Assembly (NCBI RefSeq): GCF_021134715.1
Contig: NC_060019.1
Location: 2,170,001 to 2,234,000, forward strand
DNA length: 64,000 bases
DNA from: Daphnia pulex
Taxonomy: Eukaryota > Arthropoda > Branchiopoda > Diplostraca > Daphniidae
Direction of reading: 5' to 3'
The first letter of the stretch is position 1, and the number at the start of each line of letters is the position of its first letter. The notes under the pieces are model-generated. The model was given only the letters and a program-made list of their open reading frames with translations, did not search any database and was not told the origin of the DNA. The position numbers and the translations under genes are program-made. Below are positions 47,818-57,740 of the stretch, one piece after another.

Positions 47818-48988
47818 GGACAATGTATTTTTAGAAAGACTATCAAAAAAGCACATTTTGGTTTTTTTAAAAAGCCAAGTATCATGTTTCTTGTGAAAAT
47901 GAAATCTACATTATGACAATGTGAAGATATTCGCAATGCTGTATCCGGAGGAAGTCAACAGAAAGGGGGAAATCAATGATGACTGTGGTTGTTGAAAAAG
48001 GTGCTATAACCCCGAAGAGACTTCTTCTGTAGCCAAACGTCAATGACTGTTGTTTTAGGGAATTGAGAAATGACTTGCTCTGGATGGGGAAGAATTCCAT
48101 AAACACCGGAGGGGAATCTATATAGATTACACCTGAACCTGGAACAGTAGCTCCGGACAGAGGAAGAACATCATGAGCGTGCACCCTACGCTGCAAATGT
48201 TCAGTAGATTTAACAGTCATCAGTTAAAGAAGCCATATCGCGAGTGTGCGCTCTTCATTGGACGCTTCAGTTGGTTAAAGGAGTCATGAGGCGAAGAAAT
48301 TGAATTAAAACAACAGTATTCATTCACCATGCGCCTCTCGCACGCCAAAGTTATTTTGGCCGTGCTTGACTGAAATTAAAATTACAGATTGCTGAGGACG
48401 TCTCAAACCACTCAATTAAAAAGAAATAAAAAATTCCTTTTATTTACTGTACTTTTTTTGCATTTTTGTTTTTTGTCCCGTCAGGAAAGTCCCGACCGGC
48501 ACTTCAGTCACCGAAAAACGGCCAAATTTCCAAGCGACTGCCGTCCGCCGGGACAAAAAAAATGTCCCGACAGTTACACACAGCAGCCACTTAGAAAAAA
48601 TTTGTCCCGTCAGACGGCTCGCACTAAAAGTCTTAGGGGTTTCAGCGAGTAGAACGCGAAAGATGAAAACAGAAATGATCCGACACTTCGGAAATTCTTC
48701 GTCTTTTCTCTTTCTCATTTTTCTCGGCCAAAAACGGAATCAAAATGTATCAATTTGAAACGGCGGAAGGAATGGAGCTTGTCCACGAAGGAATAAACTA
48801 TTGAACCGGACACTTCTGGTTCATTTTCGCTTATTCCAAACAGCTACATCCAACATCCGCTTCGAATCCATTTCTTTCGACCGTTCCTATTTCAGTTGAT
48901 ATCAATCCAGGCTTTCGCCCGTGCCGGTGACCGCTCTTTCAGATCCCCAAACTCATTAAAAAAACAAATTGATACAACATAAAATAGT

Positions 48989-50179
48989 TTATTTAAGCCA
49001 TTCGTCTTCATCTAAAAGGACACCATCATTTACATGATTATCAAGCACGTCAAAATCAGAATCATCAGAGGAATCAGATGAAGGATAAATCCCCAAAGGA
49101 TCCGTTTCGACGGTTTGGACTGTGATCTCTTCTTCAGGATCGACAGCAAGTACCGTTTCAGCAGCAGCCTTTGTTGGATCGAGTATCCGATCATCGTGAA
49201 ATTCCAAAAAGCAGTTTCTTTTCTTGGACAGACAAAGACAAATTTTGCACATACTGCACTGAGAGAATGGTCGAGATTCCTTCGTATAACCATTGGGTCT
49301 TCTCTCGGCCGTGGCTTGGCCCCATTCGCATCGTCCTCTATTATCAACGAAAATAGGATGATGGATTCCGACCTGACTGTAGCGTATTTCATCTGGCACG
49401 CTCAGTCTATCTTTCCTTCTTTTGGCATCGGGCTCTGCCGAAAGTGGAATCCCTTTCATTAATCTTGCTTCTGGAGCATCTCCTTTGCGGCCTATCTCAT
49501 CATTCAGCCCGTAAAGTAAAAGAGAAGTAGTCACGCTTCGCTTGAATTCCAAAAGACTGAGATATCTTTTGTCCTTCAGGAAGGTTTTTCCTTTCTTGTT
49601 TTTCATCGTCTGGAAAGAAATTGAACAGAAAATTATTGAAGCTTGACACTCTGTCAATAAAATTTCTGAACTTACCACCAAATCGCAGTAAGTAATCCAG
49701 CTATTCACCATACATGTTTCCATGAGGGAGTAAAAGAGACGGTGCCACCATTTTTTTGATTTGCGGTCTCTCTCGTAGTAGGAACGCAGCTGGTTCTCCG
49801 TGTCTACACCGCCCATGTTATCGACGTAATCGCCAATAGCCTTTGGACAAGACTTTGTTCTGAACGAACCATCGCGCTGCTTCCTTTGCACCTTGACAGC
49901 CTCTGAGCCGTGGAAGTTGGAAGCGACCCGAAACGGCTTAGTGTCCTTCCAGATGAAAACACCCTTTCTTCCCGTTCCTGGTTCACCGCCAAACTTGGCC
50001 ACAAATTCGTCCTGCGGAAGGTTCGATTCGTTGACCGTAAAAATGGGTTGCCCCACTCTGGTTTTAAGAATCGTTCCAACCGCATTGATCCCCCTTTTGT
50101 CGAGTTCGTCCAGGAGGGCGATGCTCGTGAAGAAGCGATCAAAGGCTACTACATGTCCGTTCTTGCCAAGGGCTTGCAA
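48989..50179 (-). pseudogene. piggyBac transposase, C-terminal part, copy 2
   Basis: Protein identical to the frame at 43459-44649; second and third catalytic Asp and the Cys-rich end are present, out of frame with the N-terminal part. Confidence 0.85.
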
Positions 50180-51520
50180 AGATCAAGAACTACTCCTTCC
50201 ACCATCGTAAAATTGGAATCCTTGAGCGTTTCACCAATTCGAGCTCCATGATAGATCTCAAAATTATAGGTGTAGCCTCTACTACAGCATCGACTCCAGA
50301 TTTTGAAGCCGCTTTTGATGGGTTTGCCCTTCATCGTTTGCCGAAGCATGGATCGACCTTTAAATTTCACCATGGATTCGTCTATACTTTGCCACCTGGG
50401 AGGCCGGCGACACTCATTAAATTGCTTATTGAGTACGTCCACCAACGATCGGATCTTATAAATAGGATCCTTTCGCACCTTCAACTGTTTATCCTTGTCT
50501 TATTCACCATGATCAGCGCAAGCCAAGTGTTTTTAAATGAATTAAAAACGCTCACGTGTCATTGCTTGATGAACGATTCCAAGGCCGTAACCAGTATCCG
50601 GCTGCCTTTCCCAATACATCGACAGCTCCGGCAAACGATGATAACCCATCAAGAACTGTATTCCGAGGAACGCAACAAGTTCATATCTGTCGACTAAACC
50701 TCCATGAAGTATTTCGCTAGACTGCCTCCCTTCTGGTCTGCCTCCAAATCTCCTAGATGGTGGATTGCCCTTTTCAACGTAATTCCAGGAGTCTCGGATC
50801 CGTTTATTTGTCTTTTCTAGCAAAAGATCAAAAGTTTGGAATCCGCCAAGCATAGACCAAAAGATGTGGAGAGGAGTATCACCCGGATGGAACTTAGAAA
50901 ATACGGGGCCCACAGGTTCCTCTGGAGTAAACGCGTAGGAATACTGCCGGAACTGTGTCTCCTGATTCTCATCATCATTCTCTTTGTAATCTTCTTCCAC
51001 ATCAGTCCAATAGCTTACTCCCTTCCAATGCTTGTTGATGGCTTTATGGTGTGCGATTAATTTAGCATCGGCCTTTTGTTGCATTCTAAGCTTCACCGCA
51101 TCTGAATTGACCTTTTTAGGGGCCATGGATGGATGTCCTTTAGAACTGCGAGGGCCACGATGTCTCAATTTCGCATTGGTCAGTCCGATTTTTTTTCGAG
51201 CGAAGTAACGAGTCACTTCGTCGTCGGTAACTTGACCGTCAGAAGAGCACCCTACCTTGGTGGTTGACCGGGTCATTCTTCTCCTCTTTTCAGGTGGCGA
51301 GGAACCACCTTCAAGATCAGCATCTTGTGCTTTATTTTTTGTTGCCTTCGACGAACCATCCGGATTAAAAGCCAGGCGTTCCAACCTGACGGACACTTTC
51401 CGCAAATTGACCGCTGACTTAGCTTTAACCGGAGGTTCTTCGTTGGCAGTCTCTTTTTCTTTTTCGGCAATTGGTTCCTCCTCATCAGCCGGCCCCTGAT
51501 CAAGACCGGCTCCCTTTCAG
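50149..51520 (-). pseudogene. piggyBac transposase, N-terminal part, copy 2
   Basis: Same two open pieces as in copy 1 (50542 to about 51520 and 50149-50484), with the same interrupting stops. Confidence 0.8.
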
Positions 51521-51676
51521 GCGCCAGCTCCTGACCAGGCTCCTCAACCGGCTCCTCGGAGGCAACCGATTCCTCTACATTATTTTGAGCCTCATCTCCG
51601 GTATCAGTATCGATGGACGGCTCTTTATTCCCAGCTTCTCGTTCCTTTGCCTCTTTTAATTGCTGCCTTTTTAATA

Positions 51677-51741
51677 AGTGTAGAGGTTATCACGTCGGCT
51701 TCACACGCTGAAGGTCCTCAGTTCGATCCTGAGTGGAAGCA
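51677..51741 (+). pseudogene. tRNA-Val(CAC) lacking its 5' end, unit 4
   Basis: Duplicate of 46147-46211 in the second superunit. Confidence 0.9.
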
Positions 51742-51971
51742 TCAGTATAACGTTAGGAAAAAATAATCGTAGGAGAAAAGGAAATGAAATGGAATTAATA
51801 GCTTGTAATGTATCTTATCTTGATGACAACTAGACTAGAACAAGTAGACATCTGGAAACTACACACAGACAACCAACCAATCATAGTAAAAGTTATCTCA
51901 CGGTTCCTGGAAAGGAAAAAATGTCGTCAATAAGACTTGGTTCATTACATTGGAATAGAGCGCAATAGTAA

Positions 51972-52104
51972 GCCTGGCTAGCTCAGTCGGTAGAGCATGA
52001 GACTCTTAATCTCAGGGTCGGAGGTTCGAGCCCGTACATAGCGTAGTGGTTATCACGTCGGCCTAACACGCTGAAGGTCCTCAGTTCGATCCTGGGTGGA
52101 AACA
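51972..52104 (+). pseudogene. Fused tRNA-Lys / tRNA-Val(AAC), unit 4
   Basis: Duplicate of the fusion in unit 2 with one further base change in the T stem (GGAGGTTCGAG for GGGGGTTCGAG). Confidence 0.9.
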
Positions 52105-52619
52105 GGACAATGTATTTTTAGAAAGACTATCAAAAAAGCACATTTTGGTTTTTTGAAAAAGCCAAGCATTCATGTTTCTTGTGAAAATGAAATCTACATT
52201 ATGACAATTTGAAGATATTCGCAATGCTGTATCCGGAGGAAGTCAACAGAAAGCGGGAAATCAATGATGACTGTGGTTGTTGAAAAAGGTGCTATAACCC
52301 CGAAGAGACTTCTTCTGTAGCCAAACGTCAATGACTGTTGTTTTAGGGAAATGAGAAATGACTTGCTCTGGATGGGGAAGAATTCCATAAACACCGGAGG
52401 GGAATCTATATAGATTACACCTGAACCTGGAACAGTAGCTCCGAACAGTGGAAGAACATCATGTGCGTGCACCCTACGCTGCAAATGTTCAGTAGATTTA
52501 ACAGTCATCAGTTAAAGAAGCCATATCGCGAGTGTACGCTCTTCATTGGACGCTTTAGTTGGTTAAAGGAGTCATGAGGCGAAGAAATTGAATTAAAACA
52601 ACAGTAGTCATTCACCATG

Positions 52620-52693
52620 CGCCCCTGGGTGGGATCGAACCACCAGCCTTCCGGTTAACAGCCGAACGCGCTAGCCAATTGCGCCACAGAGGC
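52620..52693 (-). tRNA. tRNA-Asn(GTT), unit 4
   Basis: Complete cloverleaf, identical to unit 2. Confidence 0.95.
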
Positions 52694-52798
52694 ATGCTGG
52701 TTGATTAACGACACACTCGTCAAGATCAACAGGCAAACCAAACATTACCTTTTTTTAGTGTGGCCAACGCTAATAAAATGTTGCAGAAACATTGTGGG

Positions 52799-52871
52799 GC
52801 TTCCATAGTGTAGAGGTTATCACGTCGGCTTCACACGCTGAAGGTCCTCAGTTCGATCCTGAGTGGAAGCA
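52799..52871 (+). tRNA. tRNA-Val(CAC), unit 5
   Basis: Complete cloverleaf, anticodon CAC. Confidence 0.95.
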
Positions 52872-53100
52872 TCAGTATAACGTTAGGAAAAAATAATCGT
52901 AGGAGAAAAGGAAATGAAATGGAATTAATAACTTGTAATGTATCTTATCTTGATGACAACTAGACTAGAACAAGTAGACATCTGGAAACTACACACAGAC
53001 AACCAACCAATCATAGTAAAAGTTATCTCACGGTTCCTGGAAAGAAAAAATGTCGTCAATAAGACTTGGTTCATTACATTGGAATAGAGCGCAATAGTAA

Positions 53101-53173
53101 GCCTGGCTAGCTCAGTCGGTAGAGCATGAGACTTTTAATCTCAGGGTCGGGGGTTCGAGCCCCCCGTTGGGCG
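53101..53173 (+). tRNA. tRNA-Lys(TTT), unit 5
   Basis: The loop is CTTTTAA, so the anticodon is TTT instead of CTT. The gene still specifies Lys. Otherwise identical to the Lys(CTT) copies, so this is a single-base anticodon change within the array. The TTTT in the loop is also a potential internal Pol III terminator. Confidence 0.93.
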
Positions 53174-53275
53174 TCATGTCATATATTTGCAAATAAATGC
53201 AGACGAAAGTTAGAAGTTGGGAGACGATCGTTAGAATTTTGTAATCATTCCAGAATAATTCTATAGCGGATTGTA

Positions 53276-53348
53276 GTTTCCATAGTGTAGTGGTTATCAC
53301 GTCGGCCTAACACGCTGAAGGTCCTCAGTTCGATCCTGGGTGGAAACA
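53276..53348 (+). tRNA. tRNA-Val(AAC), unit 5
   Basis: Complete, TTTTT terminator downstream. Confidence 0.95.
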
Positions 53349-53863
53349 GGACAATGTATTTTTAGAAAGACTATCAAAAAAGCACATTTTGGTTTTTTGA
53401 AAAAGCCAAGCATTCATGTTTCTTGTGAAAATGAAATCTACATTATAACAATGTGAAGATATTCGCAATGTTGTATCCGGAGGAAGTCAACAGAAAGCGG
53501 GAAATCAATGATGACTGTGGTTGTTGAAAAAGGTGCTATAACCCCGAAGAGACTTCTTCTGTAGCCAAACGTCAATGACTGTTGTTTTAGGGAAATGAGA
53601 AATGACTTGCTCTGGATGGGGAAGAATTCCATAAACACCGGAGGGGAATCTATATAGATTACACCTGAACCTGGAACAGTAGCTCCGAACAGTGGAAGAA
53701 CATCATGTGCGTGCACCCTACGCTGCAAATGTTCAGTAGATTTAACAGTCATCAGTTAAAGAAGCCATATCGCGAGTAAGCGCTCTTCATTGGACGCTTT
53801 AGTTGGTTAAAGGAGTCATGAGGCGAAGAAATTGAATTAAAACAACAGTAGTCATTCACCATG

Positions 53864-53900
53864 CGCCCCTGGGTGGGATCGAACCACCAGCCTTCCGGTT
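53864..53900 (-). pseudogene. 3' half of tRNA-Asn split by LINE copy 1, unit 5
   Basis: The 3' half (anticodon-loop AACC onward to the acceptor) directly abuts the poly(A) of the LINE, seen as poly(T) on the plus strand. The 5' half is at 59442-59477. Confidence 0.93.
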
Positions 53901-54198
53901 TTTTTTTTTTTTTATATTTAAACGATTTATTGTCACAATTAAAATTTAAATTTCTTTACAGATACTTGGGGCATTTACGAGATTTGTGACATAAGTGACT
54001 TGCTGTGGCCAAGGAGAAACATTACAAAGAAAAAGAAACATTTCGAGACGGAAATGAAAGAGGACAAATGATTTTGGTGAAAAATGTGAAATTTAACAAT
54101 ACGACATCTGGGGGGATCCAAGAAATATTAACTGTAATGAGAGAACAATGTTGTATAAAGATAAGAAGAAATCAGTTGAGAAATTTGAGAGGGAATAT

Positions 54199-57100
54199 TT
54201 ATGGATTAGAAGGTGACATCTGGGGAGAATTTTTTGAATGAAGGAGGCTTGACCAGAGAGACTGTATTTCATTGATTGCTGGGGTGAGGTTTTGGCTGCG
54301 GGCGGTCCAGACGGTGATGATGTAGGATTGGATGAGTGCCAGTATTTTCTCTTTATTGGGGCCATTTCCAATGTCTCCATTTATTGTTGATTTGAGTGGT
54401 TTTTGACATCCAAGTTTCGTTAGTTGAATTCGAAGCCATAAACTGATGTGGACTTTCTCAGAACAGAGTAACATAAGATGGTCGTCAGTTTCTTGGCCGC
54501 TATTGCATAGAGGACATTGGTCATTTCTAGAAAGTCTGAAGCTTGTGAGGCGCATTTTGGTAGGGAGCTGATTATGGTTGAAATCCCAGACCAGTTCAGC
54601 GTTTCTTCCTTTCATTTTGGCCACCCAACGCCAGATGGAAGCCCAGTCGAGGTCTGGTTTCGCAACTTCGGTTCTCCCTGGTTGCCCAAGGTTAGCGATC
54701 AGGTGATTGTAGGTGGCGCGGTGATTGGATACGGTTGACGATGTGAAGATGCCAGCTTTAAGTAGAGCGGTGATGGTTGAAAGTGCGGTGGTGAAATATG
54801 GATGTGATGAATGGGATGCATTAAATCTGGGCTGGATGATTTGTTGAAGGAGATTCTTGAGGTGTGGACCCAACCAATAAACGGCTGCAGCTCTCTCAAT
54901 AGCCTCGGGATGGATTAAAGATTTAAAGATTTGACGGGTGAAAAGGGATTGGAAGAATTGAAAAAGTAAGGTGACTCCAAGTCCACCTTGGAGTCGGGGG
55001 CGGATCAAAACATTTAGGGGTGGGTGCTCTCTTCGTTGTGCCCAAAGAAATTTGTTGCATTTTTGTTGGAGGAGAAGGGCTTGGGTTTTGTTGCAAGGGA
55101 GTACATGAGCTATATGAACAAGTTGTGATAAGACATGTTGTTTGATGAATAGGACGCGACCATAAAAAGTGAAATGACGGTGTGTGTTTGTGATAAGAAT
55201 ATTTTGTATGATGTTGAACTGTCTTTGCCAATTGTCTCTTACTGTTGTTTTTATTTCAGAAGAAAAAGTAATTCCAAGAATTTTCAAGTTGTCTACTTGA
55301 GTTATCCAATCATGTGGCCAAGTACGTTTAGGATGAGTTTGATTGAAATTGCTTCTACGTGGGATCGAACTCCTAACCTCAGGAATCCCAGCCGACGCTA
55401 CTACCGTCTGCGCTACTACGGCCTGTGGACATTGATTTAAGGTCCAAGTGCCTAGACCAAGTAATTTTGTCTTCCCCTTGTTAATACGTGCATTTGTCCA
55501 GGCACAAAATTCTAGAATAATCTCGGATGCACGACGTACATCTTTCATTGATGAGACAAAAACTACTAGATCATCTACATATGCACGAACTTTGATGCGT
55601 TTTCCGTAGTGTTCAATTCCGTCAATACCCCTAGACAAGCAAACTAAAAGCGGTTCAATATAGAGGGCAAACAGATGGACTGACAGAGGGCACCCCTGTC
55701 GCACGGATTGTGCATTGTCCACAGTACCGACTATGTCATTACCGTTCAATGGGCATAGTTCAGTTATACTGTACAGCGTTTTCAACCAATCAACAAAGAG
55801 GGGGGGATAGCCCATGGCAGTCATTACTTCCCACAGAACGTCTCGATTGACAAGGTCATATGCTTTCTCTAAATCGTACGCGATAATGGCGGCCGGTTTG
55901 AGAGAAGATACCTCTTTTGATTTACGACCTGTATTATCAATGACATCTCGGATTAAACACAAGCTGTCAAAGATATAGCGGCCGGGTACACCACCTTTTT
56001 GATGTGAGTCTAGAGAGTTTTGAAGAGATTTTCTCAGACGAAAAGCCAATACTGACGCGATTAACTTATAATCGGTATTTAACAAAGAGATTGGTCGGTA
56101 ATCGGTGATTTTACTCGGTGATGGGATTTTTGGGACTAATCTTATAGCTGCCCTTCCCTGCGACGGCTGGAGTTTTCTTTTTTCGAGGACGCAATTCATC
56201 ATTTCCAGAAAATGAACACCAATAACATCCCAAAATTTTATATAAAACTCAAAAGGAATGCCATCTGTACCCGGGGCCTTGTTCTTTTTAGTTGCCTTAA
56301 GGGCGATGTTAATTTCATCTACTGTGAACGGATCTACAAGAAAGTTGCCACTCTCCGGGATCGAACCTAGTACTCCTCGATTCAACGCTTGAGCGTTTAA
56401 CGACTGAGCTACCACTGATACACCCGAATCGTTTTTAGTGGGTTTTGTACGGGTAAGTGCACCTCTAATCCCTTCTAGAAATTTTCCAGCTAATTGGGTA
56501 TCGGGGGAGGGCTGGTTCTGAAAAATTCTACTAAAGTGTTCAATTATTTCTTGATTAATCTGCTCAGGTTGGGTAATTTTACAGTTATCATTAGTTTTGA
56601 GCTGAGTGATCAGAGACTTCTGGAAATTGCTCGTTGACTTGTTCATATGAAAGGTAGATGGCTCTTCTTCGGCTATACTTTGAACGCGTGAACGTATTGC
56701 AAATCCCCTCAATGCTTCTCGCTCCCAGGCTAGAAACTCACGTTTCAACTCCATGTAACGCGCATGATTGAAATTTACATTGTTCACGGTTTCTTTTAGT
56801 TGATGTTGGAGTAATTTCCTTTTGACTCTCTGATCACAGATTCTCTTTTTACAATAGTTCATTGATAATCGCCTGAGGCTAGGTTTGAAAATAATCTCCC
56901 ACCAATGATCTACGTTTTCAATACGGGATGGGTGTTGAGACATTTCTTCAATAAAGACATGCACCAAGTTTATATATTCTTCTTCCTCAAGAATTGATGA
57001 GTTAAGTTTCCATAAATTCCTTGACTTGTTCCTCACTACACTAGGAGGGGTGGTGCTGTTTATATACCCTACGATTGGTCTGTGATCCCCGAGTGGTAAG

Positions 57101-57738
57101 TCGTGCAAATGGATATCAGAAAATTTTACGTGATGGTGGCAATAAATTCGGTCCAATCTAGCCTGGCTAGCCGCACAATTGTACGTCCAACAAGGTTCAT
57201 TTTTCCGAATTTCTCTCCAGACATCTGTTAATGAAAGGGCTTTTACTAAATCTCGGAGGGGTTCTAGTAATGCTAGTCTAATTTTAGGTGGTGTTGTCTT
57301 GCTACTTTTACGGTCATCGATCTCGTCAACGGCATTAAAATCTCCCAATATAATTGCTGGTGCCTTATACTGGGCAACATAAGCCGGAATAGTTTGCCGG
57401 AGGAAAGAATCTCTATAACTTTTATTTTGGTCACCAGATGGGGCGTAAATACACACGAAAGCAAGACCCTTTACTTCCATGGCTATCAGCCTCCCCTCCG
57501 GTTCAAACAAAATGTTTTTGGCGCTCAGCCCGTGTCGTACTAGGATGGCTGTCCCATGTTGTCTAGGACCGAGATTTGTGTGCATCTGGTAATGTTTAGT
57601 AAATACGGTGCTAGAGTGAAATACTACTTCTTGCAAACATATAATATCAAGTTTATTATGTAAAAAGAAATTGAGTATTATTTGAAGTTTGTCAGGTGAC
57701 GATATTCTGTTGATATTATATGTCGCGATGTTAGTCAT
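54199..57738 (-). CDS. LINE ORF2: APE endonuclease, reverse transcriptase, CCHC finger
   Basis: 1179 residues. Residues 1-235 are an apurinic-type endonuclease: ATYNIN, LQEV (catalytic Glu), YAPSGD, LGDFNAV, ARLDRIYC and GDHRPI (catalytic His). Residues about 500-800 are the reverse transcriptase: KAPGTDGIPFEFY, DYRPISLLNTDYKLIA, AYDLEKAYDLVNR, QGCPLS and YVDDLVVF (catalytic Asp pair, about residue 718). Near residue 1070 is a finger CPLC-x8-H-x4-C typical of L1/Tx1 C-termini. The protein nicks the target and copies the RNA there (target-primed reverse transcription) in the nucleus. Two tRNA-like modules are translated as linkers at about residues 440-463 (between endonuclease and RT) and 772-795 (after the RT core). 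The ATG lies 2 nt after the ORF1 stop (TAA TC ATG). Confidence 0.93.
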   Translation of the reverse strand: MTNIATYNINRISSPDKLQIILNFFLHNKLDIICLQEVVFHSSTVFTKHYQMHTNLGPRQHGTAILVRHGLSAKNILFEPEGRLIAMEVKGLAFVCIYAPSGDQNKSYRDSFLRQTIPAYVAQYKAPAIILGDFNAVDEIDDRKSSKTTPPKIRLALLEPLRDLVKALSLTDVWREIRKNEPCWTYNCAASQARLDRIYCHHHVKFSDIHLHDLPLGDHRPIVGYINSTTPPSVVRNKSRNLWKLNSSILEEEEYINLVHVFIEEMSQHPSRIENVDHWWEIIFKPSLRRLSMNYCKKRICDQRVKRKLLQHQLKETVNNVNFNHARYMELKREFLAWEREALRGFAIRSRVQSIAEEEPSTFHMNKSTSNFQKSLITQLKTNDNCKITQPEQINQEIIEHFSRIFQNQPSPDTQLAGKFLEGIRGALTRTKPTKNDSGVSVVAQSLNAQALNRGVLGSIPESGNFLVDPFTVDEINIALKATKKNKAPGTDGIPFEFYIKFWDVIGVHFLEMMNCVLEKRKLQPSQGRAAIRLVPKIPSPSKITDYRPISLLNTDYKLIASVLAFRLRKSLQNSLDSHQKGGVPGRYIFDSLCLIRDVIDNTGRKSKEVSSLKPAAIIAYDLEKAYDLVNRDVLWEVMTAMGYPPLFVDWLKTLYSITELCPLNGNDIVGTVDNAQSVRQGCPLSVHLFALYIEPLLVCLSRGIDGIEHYGKRIKVRAYVDDLVVFVSSMKDVRRASEIILEFCAWTNARINKGKTKLLGLGTWTLNQCPQAVVAQTVVASAGIPEVRSSIPRRSNFNQTHPKRTWPHDWITQVDNLKILGITFSSEIKTTVRDNWQRQFNIIQNILITNTHRHFTFYGRVLFIKQHVLSQLVHIAHVLPCNKTQALLLQQKCNKFLWAQRREHPPLNVLIRPRLQGGLGVTLLFQFFQSLFTRQIFKSLIHPEAIERAAAVYWLGPHLKNLLQQIIQPRFNASHSSHPYFTTALSTITALLKAGIFTSSTVSNHRATYNHLIANLGQPGRTEVAKPDLDWASIWRWVAKMKGRNAELVWDFNHNQLPTKMRLTSFRLSRNDQCPLCNSGQETDDHLMLLCSEKVHISLWLRIQLTKLGCQKPLKSTINGDIGNGPNKEKILALIQSYIITVWTARSQNLTPAINEIQSLWSSLLHSKNSPQMSPSNP
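55353..55424 (-). repeat. tRNA-like module A inside ORF2
   Basis: On the minus strand: A box TAGCGCAGACGG at 55415, good 4-bp D stem (GCGC/GCGT), B box GTTCGATCC beginning 45 nt after the A box, the same spacing as in the tRNA-Lys of this array. T and acceptor stems are degenerate. The flavour of the D and anticodon arms is tRNA-Met-like, but this is tentative. Translated in frame as VAQTVVASAGIPEVRSSIP. Present also in LINE copy 2 (63385-63456) with one base changed. Confidence 0.75.
56349..56420 (-). repeat. tRNA-like module B inside ORF2
   Basis: A box TAGCTCAGTCGT at 56411 and B box GTTCGATCC at 56366, again 45 nt apart. D, T and acceptor stems only partly pair. Translated in frame as VAQSLNAQALNRGVLGSIP, in the linker between endonuclease and RT. 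Peptides of this form are the usual translation of tRNA-derived sequence. Confidence 0.75.
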
Positions 57739-57740
57739 GA

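Larger units (their letters stand above)
48340..51676 (-). mobile_element. piggyBac-like (Pokey-like) transposon, copy 2, broken
   Basis: Duplicate of the element at 42810-46146 at an offset of 5530 bp. It has the same intron (49610-49675), the same frame changes and stops, and the same truncated 5' end at a tRNA-Val(CAC) remnant. It arose by segmental duplication and not by a second insertion. Confidence 0.88.
47643..53172. repeat. 5.53-kb superunit, copy 2
   Basis: Direct tandem copy of the preceding superunit, offset 5530 bp, carrying the second piggyBac-like element and the second Lys/Val fusion. Confidence 0.85.

Noticed and set aside
54005-54241. Plus-strand frames over the LINE 3' UTR
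   Set aside because: Antisense to the LINE tail; no conserved features beyond the repeat identity.
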